A DNA stretch of 64,000 bases from Hyphomonadaceae bacterium. GTDB lineage: Bacteria > Pseudomonadota > Alphaproteobacteria > Caulobacterales > Aquidulcibacteraceae. Numbering within the stretch: position 1 is the stretch's first letter; each line of letters opens with the position of its first letter. The translations under genes and the position numbers were made by a program. The stretch lies in contig JAIELJ010000005.1 in assembly GCA_019753105.1 (NCBI GenBank), positions 62,001-126,000 of the forward strand, read 5' to 3'. Under the pieces are notes generated by a model that had not been told where the DNA came from, made no database searches, and worked only from the letters and a program-made list of their open reading frames with translations. Shown one piece after another: positions 7,618-16,498 of this stretch.

Positions 7618-8535
7618 TCAACCCCGCGAGATCGAGGCCTGGTAATAGCTCGCTGCGTCATGCCCGAAAAAGCGGATGTCGAGCGATGCTGGCGTCAGCG
7701 TACAGGCGACGAAACCGGGGCGCGTAAGCACGAAGCGCGATTGCGGCGCGCTGGTGACGGGTCGAACCTCGGCCCCTGAGCCCGAGCAGATATAGTTCAC
7801 GCCCTCAGCTTCCAGATGTTCGAGATCGTGATCGTGGCCATTGAAATAGGCTTGCACGCCGTAACGTTGCAGCAGTGGGCGCACGTGCTCGTACACGCCG
7901 CGCGAGCCGCCATGTGCGCCGCTTGAATAAACCGGGTGATGGCCGACGACGATGCGCCACGGCGCGCGGCAGGAGGCGAGTTCGCGTTCAAGCCACATGA
8001 TCTGATCGCGCGCGCCGAAATCGGCTTGCGGAACGTCGTCTCGCAGTCCGATCAGGTGTGTGATCGGCGTTGTGTCGATGAAGAAGAACGCGACCTCGGA
8101 GCCGTCTGCAAGCGTAGCGGTTTGGCTCCAATAGCGCGACGGCATGCGCCAGCGCGGGCTGGTGCGTGTGTATTCGACCTCGGCGCCGGGCGAGCCCATA
8201 TAATCGTGGTTGCCGAGCACGACATACCAAGGCCGCTGCAATGCCGGCGCGGTGTAGACCTCTTCGAACGTGCGCTGCCACTGCGGGTCGGCGATCGATT
8301 CCACGCCTTGTCCGTAGAAATTGTCACCTGTCGAAATGACGAAGGCGCTGTGAAGATCGGCGCCGACGCGGCCCATCGCCTGCGCGACGGGCCTTTGGTA
8401 GGGCGTGCGCTCGCCCCAATCGCCGATCACGAGAAAAGATAGATCAGGCGTATCGGCGTACGCACATGGCGCGAGTACGCTAGCCGCCGCGCCCAGAAGA
8501 AATCCGCGCCGCGATGCCGGTCGGTTAAGCTGCAT
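7618..8535 (-). CDS. Exported metallophosphatase, acid-phosphatase type
   Basis: A 305-residue calcineurin-like phosphoesterase of the tartrate-resistant/purple acid phosphatase type, exported by Tat. The signal has twin arginines (SRRGFLLGAAASVLAP). Metal-binding motifs appear in order: GDWGER, GDNFYGQG, GNHDYMG, GHHPVYS and GHDHDLEH, giving a complete two-metal site. It probably cleaves phosphate monoesters in the periplasm. I use the ATG at 8535, preceded by GGGAGA, instead of the GTG at 8550. Its last codons form one copy of the 26-bp repeat. Confidence 0.9.
   Translation of the reverse strand: MQLNRPASRRGFLLGAAASVLAPCAYADTPDLSFLVIGDWGERTPYQRPVAQAMGRVGADLHSAFVISTGDNFYGQGVESIADPQWQRTFEEVYTAPALQRPWYVVLGNHDYMGSPGAEVEYTRTSPRWRMPSRYWSQTATLADGSEVAFFFIDTTPITHLIGLRDDVPQADFGARDQIMWLERELASCRAPWRIVVGHHPVYSSGAHGGSRGVYEHVRPLLQRYGVQAYFNGHDHDLEHLEAEGVNYICSGSGAEVRPVTSAPQSRFVLTRPGFVACTLTPASLDIRFFGHDAASYYQASISRG
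7619..7644. repeat. 26-bp direct repeat, right copy (3' end of the phosphatase gene)
   Basis: Matches 5465-5490 at 25 of 26 bases in the same orientation. It encodes the last residues of the phosphatase (QASISRG) on the minus strand. The two copies bracket the histidine kinase and the 139-residue gene. Confidence 0.75.
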
Positions 8536-8687
8536 AAGTGTCTCCCGCACGCTAAGCGGTGACGGGGGATGCAGGCGGAAGCATGGCCGCCTGTTGAGAC
8601 TGCGAGCGACTTGCGCCCAGGCGCCATCAGAGGGTGCGCGGGCAGAATTTTGCGTTAGCTTGGAGCGCGAAATTTGGAGCCGCCGAT

Positions 8688-8987
8688 ATGACGGAACACG
8701 CCAGCGCCTATTCCGAGAGCGCGTTCAAGACCAAGCTCAGCACCCTAGCTGGCCTCGACAAGCTGATTGATGCGGCAAAGCAGGTTCACACCATGTTGCG
8801 CGATCCCGCGACGCCGCTCTGGGTGAAGGGGCTGTGCATCGGCGTGCTCGGCTATCTGATCGTGCCGACGGATGTGGTGGCGGATTTCGTGCCGGTGCTT
8901 GGCTATGGCGATGATCTTGCGGCGCTGACGGCCGTGATCGCGACGATCGCTGCGCGCTTGCCGAAAGCGGAAGCCGCGAACGATTAG
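8688..8987 (+). CDS. DUF1232 (YkvA-type) membrane protein
   Basis: A 99-residue protein with the DUF1232 signature PLWVKGLCIGVLGYLIVPTD followed by VVADFVPVLGYGDD. One or two hydrophobic helices follow an amphipathic N-terminal third. The function of the family is not known. The ATG at 8688 has TTGGAG upstream. The gene overlaps the purN stop by 4 bases in convergent orientation and is divergent from the phosphatase gene; a 7-bp inverted repeat (CAGGCGG/CCGCCTG, 8572-8593) lies in the shared upstream region. Confidence 0.88.
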   Translation: MTEHASAYSESAFKTKLSTLAGLDKLIDAAKQVHTMLRDPATPLWVKGLCIGVLGYLIVPTDVVADFVPVLGYGDDLAALTAVIATIAARLPKAEAAND

Positions 8988-9556
8988 AGATTGCGCGCCA
9001 ACTCCGCCAAGCAACGCGGATAGAGCTCGTGCTCCAGTGTCAGCACGCGCCCTGCGAGCGTCTCGGGCGTGTCGCTAGCGATGATCGGCATGCGCGCTTG
9101 GCCGAGGATGCGGCCCGCGTCCACTTCTTCGACGACGAGATGGACGGTGCAGCCATGTTCGCTCTCCCCCGCCGCGAGCGCGCGTTCGTGGGTTTTGGTG
9201 CCGGGGAATTTCGGCAGCAGCGACGGGTGGATGTTGACCAGGCGCTCTTTCCACGAGTTTACGAAGTAGGGCGTCAGCACGCGCATGAAGCCAGCGAGCG
9301 CGATGATCTCAACATTACGTGCGCGCAGCAGCGCGTTGAGTTCGCGCTCGAACGCTTCGCGGTCTTTGCCGAACTGTTTGTGGTCGAGCGTCAGCGCTTC
9401 GATGCCGGCGGCGCGTGCGCGTTGAAGGCCGCCTGCGTCGGGGATGTTGGAAACGACAGCGACGATTTCGTAAGCGTCTTGGTCAGCGTCGATCAGCGCC
9501 TGCAGATTGGTGCCGCGGCCTGAGATGAGGACAGCCACTCGCCTTTTCGCGCTCAT
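8984..9556 (-). CDS. purN: Phosphoribosylglycinamide formyltransferase
   Basis: PurN transfers the formyl group of 10-formyltetrahydrofolate to GAR, the third step of purine synthesis. The 190-residue protein shows the N-terminal VAVLISGRGTNLQALIDAD and the active-site regions IIALAGFMRVLTP and NIHPSLLPKFPGTKTH, with the catalytic His in HPSLLP, plus GCTVHLVVEEVDAG. I start at the ATG at 9556. It lies 46 bases downstream of purM on the same strand, a standard purM-purN operon. Confidence 0.96.
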   Translation of the reverse strand: MSAKRRVAVLISGRGTNLQALIDADQDAYEIVAVVSNIPDAGGLQRARAAGIEALTLDHKQFGKDREAFERELNALLRARNVEIIALAGFMRVLTPYFVNSWKERLVNIHPSLLPKFPGTKTHERALAAGESEHGCTVHLVVEEVDAGRILGQARMPIIASDTPETLAGRVLTLEHELYPRCLAELARNL

Positions 9557-9602
9557 TTGCGTCCCCAATCGTCATCCTGGGGCAATGCGAAGCAGGCGCG
9601 GA

Positions 9603-10637
9603 TCACGGGTTCTTCAGCACGCCGATCTTGAACGCGCTCTCGCCGGCGCCATCGAGCATCGCCACAACCTCGTCCGCCTTTTCAGGCGCGACGATCAGGA
9701 TCATGCCGATGCCGAGATTGAAGGTGCGGCGCATATCTTCTTCGGGCACGCCGCCGGTTGCTTGCAGCCATTCGAACACGGCAGGGCGCTGCCACGCGTT
9801 CCAGTCGAAGTCTGCTTCCAGGTGATCGGGCAGCGCGCGCGGTGTATTTTCGACGAGGCCGCCGCCAGTGATGTGCGCAGCTCCCTTGGCGAGCTTTGCG
9901 TCGAACACAGGCTTCAGCGCCTTTGCGTAAATCCGCGTAGGCTGAAGCAGCGCTTCCGCCATCGTCTTGCCGGCAGCGAACGGCGCCGGCGCATCCCAGG
10001 CGAGGCCGGAGCGCTCGACAACTTTGCGCACCAGCGAATAGCCGTTCGAGTGCGGGCCGCTTGATGCAATGCCGACGATCACATCGCCCGCCTGCATTTC
10101 GCTCACACGCGGCAGCAACGTGCCGCGCTCAGCTGCGCCGACGGAGAAACCCGCGAGGTCGTAATCACCCTTGGCGTACATGCCCGGCATTTCCGCCGTC
10201 TCGCCGCCAGCCAAGGCCGCACCCGCTTGGCGGCAGCCTTCGGCGATGCCCAGAACAACCTTGGCCGCTTCCTCGGCGTTCAGTTTGCCGGTGGCGTAGT
10301 AGTCGAGGAACATGAGCGGCTCGGCGCCTTGGGCGGAGAGATCGTTCACGCACATGGCGACGAGATCGATGCCGACAGTCTCATGGCGTCCGCTTTCAAT
10401 GGCGATTTTGAGCTTGGTGCCGACGCCGTCGGTGGTCGCCAGGAAGATTGGGTCCTTGAAGCCTGCGGCCTTGGGGTCGAACACGGCGGCGAATCCGCCC
10501 AGAGCCGCTTCCGCCCCCGGACGGGCTGTGGATTTCGCCGCGGGTTTGATCAAATCGACCAGACGCTCGCCCTCGTCGATATCGACGCCAGCGTCGCGAT
10601 AAGTCAGCCCGTTGGTTCCGTTTGGATTATTGGTCAC
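9603..10637 (-). CDS. purM: Phosphoribosylformylglycinamidine cyclo-ligase (AIR synthetase)
   Basis: PurM makes AIR from FGAM with ATP, the fifth purine step. The 344-residue protein begins with the family motif [18 protein letters not shown] and contains [23 protein letters not shown] and [13 protein letters not shown]. The normal N-terminus is reached with the GTG at 10637; the 432-residue ORF in the track continues upstream into DNA that belongs to the divergent DUF2066 gene. There is no strong ribosome site before the GTG, so translation may start weakly. It leads the purM-purN operon. Confidence 0.94.
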   Translation of the reverse strand: MTNNPNGTNGLTYRDAGVDIDEGERLVDLIKPAAKSTARPGAEAALGGFAAVFDPKAAGFKDPIFLATTDGVGTKLKIAIESGRHETVGIDLVAMCVNDLSAQGAEPLMFLDYYATGKLNAEEAAKVVLGIAEGCRQAGAALAGGETAEMPGMYAKGDYDLAGFSVGAAERGTLLPRVSEMQAGDVIVGIASSGPHSNGYSLVRKVVERSGLAWDAPAPFAAGKTMAEALLQPTRIYAKALKPVFDAKLAKGAAHITGGGLVENTPRALPDHLEADFDWNAWQRPAVFEWLQATGGVPEEDMRRTFNLGIGMILIVAPEKADEVVAMLDGAGESAFKIGVLKNP

Positions 10638-10718
10638 GTGATGAGTCCAGAAGCCGCCACATTGATAGGCGATTCCGCGCCGGATAGGGTGCCCGCGCCC
10701 CCACTTAGAGGTTTGAGC

Positions 10719-11780
10719 ATGAAAACTACGCCCCTGGCCACCGTCGCCGCGTTGTTCGCCGCGGCCTTGTGCGCGTTCGCGCCAGGCCTCGCAACCGCTC
10801 AGACCCGCGACAATGTCTACGTCGTTTCGGGTGTGACTGTGGATCAGACCGCCGCCAACGCCGCCGCTGCCCAACAGGCTGGTTTGGCCGCCGCCCAGCA
10901 AAGAGCGTTCGAGCGCCTAGTGCGCCGCCTGACGTTGCCCGAGGACTTGGTCGCGCGCGGCATGCCGGTGGCGGATGGTGCGGCGATCGAGCGGCTCGTG
11001 CTTAGCGTGGATGTTGAAGAAGAGCGGCGCTCAGGCACGCGCTATATCGGCCGGCTGACGTTGCGCTTCGATCCAACGGGCTTTCGTACGCTGCTCCGTC
11101 AGCATGGATTGACGGTGGTCGATACGCGCACCTCACCGGTTCTCGTTGCGGCCGTTGTCGGCGATGGCGTCACGCCAGAAACAGCGGCGGTCTGGCGTGA
11201 AGTGTGGGCCAATGCGGGATATGGCGATGAACTCGTTCCGCTGACTGTCGCGCCCGAAGGCCTGCGCGGCCCGCCGAACTGGCAGACGGCTCAGCCTTTC
11301 GCGCAAGCGGCAGGCGCGACTTCGGTGATCTTCGCCACGCTGCGAACGCAAGGCGGCACGGTCGTGGCTTCGCTGGTGGAAGTAGATGCCAACGCGCGCC
11401 GTGAGCGTGCGGACGTTGCTTCGCGCATCGATGGCGATAACGGTCTGCGCGCAGCGCTCGCATCGCTCGCAGAGCAAGCCAACACGCGCGTCCAAAACGA
11501 GTGGCGCGCGCGTCTGGCCACCGGCGCCGGGCAACGCGAACGCGTCACCGCCTCGGCGCTCTATAGCGATCAGACGCAATGGGAGCAGATCAAGGACGCG
11601 CTCGAGGCCGCTGCCGCGACGATTATCTCGGAGATCCGCATTCAGGCTGTTGGCCGCGAGGGCGCGCTGGTGTCGTTCTCGTACGTCGGCGATCGCACGC
11701 AATTGGTGGCCGAACTGACGCGACGCGGGGTGAGCGTGCAGGATACGCCGCAAGGCGTCGTACTGCGCGTCGCGCGCTAG
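10719..11780 (+). CDS. DUF2066 exported protein
   Basis: A 353-residue exported protein with an N-terminal signal ([21 protein letters not shown]). The mature part contains the [20 protein letters not shown] start and the repair of regular alpha/beta segments seen in DUF2066 proteins, whose function is unknown. The ATG at 10719 follows AGAGG; the ORF-track start at 10227 lies antisense to purM and is not real. A possible promoter (TTGATA at 10662, 17 bases, TAGGGT at 10685) precedes it. It is divergent from purM and is followed by hdaA after 11 bases, an arrangement common in Alphaproteobacteria. Confidence 0.85.
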   Translation: MKTTPLATVAALFAAALCAFAPGLATAQTRDNVYVVSGVTVDQTAANAAAAQQAGLAAAQQRAFERLVRRLTLPEDLVARGMPVADGAAIERLVLSVDVEEERRSGTRYIGRLTLRFDPTGFRTLLRQHGLTVVDTRTSPVLVAAVVGDGVTPETAAVWREVWANAGYGDELVPLTVAPEGLRGPPNWQTAQPFAQAAGATSVIFATLRTQGGTVVASLVEVDANARRERADVASRIDGDNGLRAALASLAEQANTRVQNEWRARLATGAGQRERVTASALYSDQTQWEQIKDALEAAAATIISEIRIQAVGREGALVSFSYVGDRTQLVAELTRRGVSVQDTPQGVVLRVAR

Positions 11781-11791
11781 CCAGCGAAGCA

Positions 11792-12481
11792 ATGAACGAG
11801 CAGCCGCGCCTATTCGAGTTCCGCATGGGCGAGCGCTCGCCCGATAGCTTGGTCGTCACCGAAGCCAATAGAGACGCCGCGCATCTGCTGACTCAATGGC
11901 AGTCCTGGCCTAACGGGGCGTTGGCGCTTGTGGGGCCGAAGGGCGCTGGAAAAACGCACTTGGCGCTGGCTTGGGCGCTGGAAGCCGGGGCGCGGCAGCT
12001 CTCGCCAAGCGCGCCGGCGGATGAGGCGGCGGCGCTGTTCCGTGCCTCTGGGGGCCGTCTGTTTATCGATGATGCAGAGGGCCCGCGCGACGATGGCATG
12101 CTCTGGCGACTACTGGATTTGGCCAGAACCGAGGGCGGCGCGGTTCTCTTAACCGGGTCTGAAAGCCCGTCACGCTGGCAGGTCAAGACGCCCGATCTCG
12201 CCTCGCGGCTCAAATCCCTGGCCGTCGCCCGCCTGCAAGAGCCCGATCAGGCGCTGATGGAGGTGGTTTTGCGCCGCATTTGTCGCGAACAATTCATTTA
12301 TCTGAGCGATGATGCCGTTCGGTTTTTGGCGCTCCGCCTGCCGCGCACCTTCGAGGCTGCGCATCAGGCGGCGGCGGCGTTAGACGCGGACCTGGTCAAG
12401 GGCGCTAAGCCTATCTCGCTGAAAGCGGCGAAGGCGGCGCTCGAAAAAGTCCAAGCCGCGTGGGGTGGTGGAGACGGTTAA
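11792..12481 (+). CDS. hdaA: DnaA-related regulatory ATPase HdaA
   Basis: HdaA is a short AAA+ relative of DnaA that, together with the beta clamp, triggers ATP hydrolysis on DnaA and so prevents over-initiation of replication (RIDA). The 229-residue protein has an N-terminal clamp-binding-like segment EQPRLFEF, a Walker A GPKGAGKTHL at about residue 45 and a Walker B LFIDDAE, and lacks the DNA-binding domain of DnaA. The Walker B region retains DD, unlike strongly degenerate homologues. The ATG at 11792 is 11 bases after DUF2066, and ppk follows after 3 bases. The gene context is typical of Caulobacterales. Confidence 0.9.
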   Translation: MNEQPRLFEFRMGERSPDSLVVTEANRDAAHLLTQWQSWPNGALALVGPKGAGKTHLALAWALEAGARQLSPSAPADEAAALFRASGGRLFIDDAEGPRDDGMLWRLLDLARTEGGAVLLTGSESPSRWQVKTPDLASRLKSLAVARLQEPDQALMEVVLRRICREQFIYLSDDAVRFLALRLPRTFEAAHQAAAALDADLVKGAKPISLKAAKAALEKVQAAWGGGDG

Positions 12482-12484
12482 CAG

Positions 12485-14689
12485 ATGGCGAAGACGCGCA
12501 AGAAAACGCGCGCGACGACGCAAAACGCGTCGCTGCTGACGAGCCCCAATCGGTTCATCAATCGAGAGCTCTCCTGGCTCGCGTTCAACACGCGCGTGCT
12601 GGAAGAAGCGGAGAACGAAAACCATCCGTTGCTTGAGCGGCTGCGCTTTCTCTCGATCTCGGCGTCCAACCTCGACGAATTCTACATGGTCCGCGTCGCC
12701 GGCTTGCATGAGCAGGTGAAGGCGGGCGCAAGCGTGCTCAGCCTCGATGGCCTGACACCTGCTGAACAGCTTTCGCGTATTCACGCCGCCGCAGCGGAAT
12801 TGCTGACGCGCCAGCAGCAACGTTGGCGCGCGCTGCGCGCCGAGCTGCGCGCGGCTGGCATCGCCGTGCTCGACCCTGAAGAACTTACCTCGGAAGAGCG
12901 TGCATCTCTGAAGCCGTTTTTCATGGCGGAAGTGTTTCCACTTCTGACGCCGCTCGCGGTGGATCCAGCCCACCCTTTCCCGTTCATCCCGAACTTGGGC
13001 TTCGCTATCGCGCTGAAGCTGAAGCGCAAGGGCGATGGCCGGACGTTGAACGCGCTGATCCCGGTGCCGACGCAGGTGGCGCGTTTCATCGACGTGACGC
13101 TGGCGCATCCGCAAACCGATCTCGCGCCAGGCGAGCGCCCGCAGCGCCGCTTCCTCACCCTCGAAAACACCATCGCGCTCTTCCTCGACGAGCTTTTCCC
13201 GGATTATTGGGTCGAAGCGCAGGGCGCGTTCCGCGTCGTTCGCGACAGCGACATTGAAATCCAGGAAGAGGCCGAAGATCTCGTCCGCGAGTTCGAAGCG
13301 CGTCTAAAAGAGCGCCGCCTCGGCGATATCGTGCGTTTGAAGGTCGAGGCTTCGATGGCCGATGACCTGCGCGCCTTCATCGTGCGCGAGATCGAAGCCG
13401 ATGCGCGCGATGTCATTATCATTGACGGCATGCTCGGCATGGCCGCACTTTCGGCGCTGGTCAGCGAAGAGCGCCCCGAACTGAAATTCCCGCGCTACGA
13501 GCCGCGCTTCCCGGAGCGCATCAAGGATTTCGGCGGCGATAGCTTCGCGGCAATCCGCGCCAAGGACATCCTAGTCCACCACCCGTTCGAGTCATTTGAC
13601 TCGGTGGTTCAGTTCCTGCGCCAAGCCGCCGCCGATCCGGCCGTGGTCGCCATCAAGCAAACGCTTTACCGCACTTCGCGTGACTCACCGATCGTGGCCG
13701 CCTTGGTCGCTGCCGCTGAGGCCGGCAAGAACGTCACGGCCGTCATCGAACTGAAGGCGCGCTTCGACGAAGAGACAAACCTCAATGTCGCGCGCAAACT
13801 CGAAGCCGCTGGCGCCTCGGTCATCTACGGCTTTATCGACTTCAAGACCCACGCAAAGGTGAGCATGGTCGTGCGCCGAGAGGCTGAGGGCCTGCGCACC
13901 TACACGCACTACGGCACCGGCAACTACCACCCGATCAATGCGCGCATTTACACCGATCTGTCGTTGTTCACCTGCGATCCTGCTTTCGGGCGCGATGCAA
14001 ACCGGTTGTTCAATTTCGTCACCGGCTACGCGCGCCCGGCGGCGCTCGAGAAGATCTCGATGTCGCCATTCAATTCGAAGGCGACGCTGCTGCAGCTCAT
14101 CCAGGATGAGATCGATCACGTCAAAGCCGGCCGCGACGGCGCGATCTGGGCCAAGCTCAACTCGCTCGTGCATCCTGAGATTATCGACGCGCTCTATCGC
14201 GCCTCTAATGCCGGTGTGAAAATCGAACTGGTGGTGCGCGGTATCTGCTGCTTGCGCGCCGGTGTTCCCGGGCTCTCGGAGAACATCCGCGTCAAGTCGA
14301 TCGTGGGGCGGTTCCTGGAGCACTCGCGCATCGTTTGTTTCGGCGCCGGGCGAAAACTCCCCAATCCGGACGCCAAGGTCTATATTTCTTCGGCTGACTG
14401 GATGCCTCGAAACCTCGAACGCCGTGTTGAGGTTCTTTGCCCGATTGAAAACCCGACCGTTCACCAGCAAGTACTCGACCAGATCATGGTCGCGAACCTC
14501 AATGACGAGGCGCAATCCTGGTACATGGACCAGGATGGAGTATTCAAACGGGTCGATGTCTCAAAGCTCGAAAATCCGTTCTCGGCGCACGTCTACTTTA
14601 TGCGCAATCCGAGCCTCTCGGGCCGCGGTCGCGCGCTCAAGGGCGACGCACCCGCAGCCTTCGATCACATCGGCGCACGCGGCTCCTAA
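12485..14689 (+). CDS. ppk: Polyphosphate kinase 1
   Basis: PPK1 reversibly makes inorganic polyphosphate from ATP. The 734-residue protein has the N-terminal [17 protein letters not shown] with [16 protein letters not shown], and the two phospholipase-D-like catalytic domains. The autophosphorylated histidine is expected in [21 protein letters not shown], and the second domain contains [14 protein letters not shown] and the [17 protein letters not shown] segment. Length is normal for the family. It starts 3 bases after hdaA and is followed after 15 bases by ppx, the exopolyphosphatase, so synthesis and breakdown of polyphosphate are encoded together. Confidence 0.97.
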   Translation: MAKTRKKTRATTQNASLLTSPNRFINRELSWLAFNTRVLEEAENENHPLLERLRFLSISASNLDEFYMVRVAGLHEQVKAGASVLSLDGLTPAEQLSRIHAAAAELLTRQQQRWRALRAELRAAGIAVLDPEELTSEERASLKPFFMAEVFPLLTPLAVDPAHPFPFIPNLGFAIALKLKRKGDGRTLNALIPVPTQVARFIDVTLAHPQTDLAPGERPQRRFLTLENTIALFLDELFPDYWVEAQGAFRVVRDSDIEIQEEAEDLVREFEARLKERRLGDIVRLKVEASMADDLRAFIVREIEADARDVIIIDGMLGMAALSALVSEERPELKFPRYEPRFPERIKDFGGDSFAAIRAKDILVHHPFESFDSVVQFLRQAAADPAVVAIKQTLYRTSRDSPIVAALVAAAEAGKNVTAVIELKARFDEETNLNVARKLEAAGASVIYGFIDFKTHAKVSMVVRREAEGLRTYTHYGTGNYHPINARIYTDLSLFTCDPAFGRDANRLFNFVTGYARPAALEKISMSPFNSKATLLQLIQDEIDHVKAGRDGAIWAKLNSLVHPEIIDALYRASNAGVKIELVVRGICCLRAGVPGLSENIRVKSIVGRFLEHSRIVCFGAGRKLPNPDAKVYISSADWMPRNLERRVEVLCPIENPTVHQQVLDQIMVANLNDEAQSWYMDQDGVFKRVDVSKLENPFSAHVYFMRNPSLSGRGRALKGDAPAAFDHIGARGS

Positions 14690-14704
14690 GTTTGAGCCCG
14701 CGCG

Positions 14705-16201
14705 ATGAGCGCGGGCAAACTCCGCCCCTCGCAGGAAGCCGCCGTCATTGACGTAGGCTCCAACTCGGTGCGCTTGGTCGTCTATCGCATCGATGGACGC
14801 GCGATGACGCCGATCCTGAACGAGAAGGTCATGGCAGGCCTCGGCCGCGATCTCTCGCGCAAGGGATTGCTCTCGAAGGATGGCGTCGAGGTAGCGCTCG
14901 CTGCGCTAAAGCGGTTTGCGACAATCATCGAAGCGCTCGATGTGCGCGATGTGTTTCCCGTTGCGACCGCTGCGGTGCGGGACGCGAAAGACGGCCCAGC
15001 GTTCGTGCAGCGCGTCACTGATGAGACGGGATTCAAGCTACGCGTCTTGAGCGGCGAAGACGAAGCGCGGCTTTCTGCGCTCGGTGTCGCTGGTGGATCG
15101 CCTGATGCGGCAGGCATCGTCGGCGATCTTGGCGGCGCGAGCCTCGAACTGGTTGAGATCGGCCCTAAAGGCTTAGGCCGCGGCGAAACGTTTCCGCTTG
15201 GGCCCCTGACGCTCGCGGAAGACGCGGAATTCGATTATGGCCGCGTTGGAGATCACGTCTCCGACGTGCTGGAAAAAACCAAATTGCTCGGCAAACGCGG
15301 TGGCGCCTTCTACGCCGTCGGCGGCGCTTGGCGCGCGCTCGGCCGCATTGATATCGCGCTTTCCAATCACCCGCTCGGCGTGCTGCATCAACACGAGATG
15401 AACCGCAATCAGGTGATGAAAGTCGTTGATGTCGTGCGCAAGCAAAGCAAGCGCTCGCTCGAAAAACTGGAAGAGGCCGCAGCAAAGCGCGCTGATACAT
15501 TGCCGTATGCCGCCGTCGTGCTCGAACGCGTAATGGTGGCGGGCAATTTCGATCGCGTAGTGCTTTCCGCGTTCGGGTTGCGGGAAGGCGTGCTCCTAGA
15601 ACAGATGAGCGAAGAGGCGCTTGCGGTGCATCCGCTGATCGCCGGCGCTGAAGCATTGGCGGGGCGCTGGAGCCGCGCGCAGGCCTTCGGTCAAGCGCTC
15701 GATCATTGGATCGCGCCGATGTTCACCAGGCAAGAGATCATCTTCAGCAAGAAGCATGACGAGATCATTCGTGGGGCGGCGGCGCGGCTTGCCGATGTCG
15801 GCGGGCCGCTCCATCCGGATCAGCGCGTCGAGATCATGTTTGATCTCATTCTGCGCGCCCCGCTCGCGGCCATCAGCCACGCTGAGCGTGCGTTTCTTGC
15901 TGCCGCCATCCATCACCGCTACACCAAGGCGCCGCCCCGCCACGTCGAGGCGTACAACCGGCTGCTCTCCGAAGAGCAGCAGGCCGCAGCCGCTGCTTTG
16001 GGCGCAGCGCTCCGCCTGGGCGCTGATCTTTCCGGCCGCAGCGAGCCTTTGCTGGCCGGATTTGAGGTCCGTGCTGTTGACGGCAAGCTGGTGCTTCGTG
16101 TGAAGAAGGCGGTGGCGCACTTGGTCACGGAGACCGTACAGCGCCGGCTCGAAGCCGCCGCCCACGCGCTCGGCCTCACCGCGGAGTTGAAACAGGTATG
16201 A
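14705..16201 (+). CDS. ppx: Exopolyphosphatase / Ppx-GppA phosphatase
   Basis: A 498-residue Ppx/GppA-family phosphatase that removes terminal phosphate from polyphosphate or pppGpp. The ASKHA ATPase fold is shown by AAVIDVGSNSVRLVVYRID (phosphate loop 1) and GIVGDLGGASLELVEIG (phosphate loop 2); LSGEDEARLSALGV supplies a catalytic acidic region. A helical HD-like C-terminal half follows. It is directly downstream of ppk and overlaps the DUF3297 start (ATGA), so the three genes form one operon. Ppx and GppA cannot be separated from sequence alone; the neighbour favours Ppx. Confidence 0.92.
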   Translation: MSAGKLRPSQEAAVIDVGSNSVRLVVYRIDGRAMTPILNEKVMAGLGRDLSRKGLLSKDGVEVALAALKRFATIIEALDVRDVFPVATAAVRDAKDGPAFVQRVTDETGFKLRVLSGEDEARLSALGVAGGSPDAAGIVGDLGGASLELVEIGPKGLGRGETFPLGPLTLAEDAEFDYGRVGDHVSDVLEKTKLLGKRGGAFYAVGGAWRALGRIDIALSNHPLGVLHQHEMNRNQVMKVVDVVRKQSKRSLEKLEEAAAKRADTLPYAAVVLERVMVAGNFDRVVLSAFGLREGVLLEQMSEEALAVHPLIAGAEALAGRWSRAQAFGQALDHWIAPMFTRQEIIFSKKHDEIIRGAAARLADVGGPLHPDQRVEIMFDLILRAPLAAISHAERAFLAAAIHHRYTKAPPRHVEAYNRLLSEEQQAAAAALGAALRLGADLSGRSEPLLAGFEVRAVDGKLVLRVKKAVAHLVTETVQRRLEAAAHALGLTAELKQV

Positions 16202-16446
16202 GTGACGAACTTCCCGATCGCCTGGCCGTCGATCCGGACAGCCCCTATTACAACGAGGCCGCGCTGGAGCGCGGCGTCGGCATCCGTTTCAAGGGCCAGG
16301 AAAAGACCAACGTTGAGGAGTATTGCGTGAGCGAGGGCTGGGTGCGCCTGGCTGTGGGCAAGACGCTCGATCGCAAGGGCAAGCAGCTCACCATCAAATA
16401 TTCCGGTACGGTCGAACCATATTGGCGCGAGCCGGCTGGCGAATAA
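16198..16446 (+). CDS. DUF3297 family protein
   Basis: An 82-residue soluble protein with the DUF3297 pattern DRLAVDPDSPYYNEAALERG, VGIRFKGQEKTNVEEYCVSE and a GWVRLAVGKTLDRKG segment. The function is unknown; the protein is widespread in Proteobacteria. The ATG overlaps the ppx stop by 4 bases, which implies translational coupling. The C-terminus (SGTVEPYWREPAGE) fits the family length. Confidence 0.88.
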   Translation: MSDELPDRLAVDPDSPYYNEAALERGVGIRFKGQEKTNVEEYCVSEGWVRLAVGKTLDRKGKQLTIKYSGTVEPYWREPAGE

Positions 16447-16498
16447 GCCTGCGCTAGCCCTGGCGGCTTGCTAGGCTCTCCCGTCCAAGGGGAGCTCC

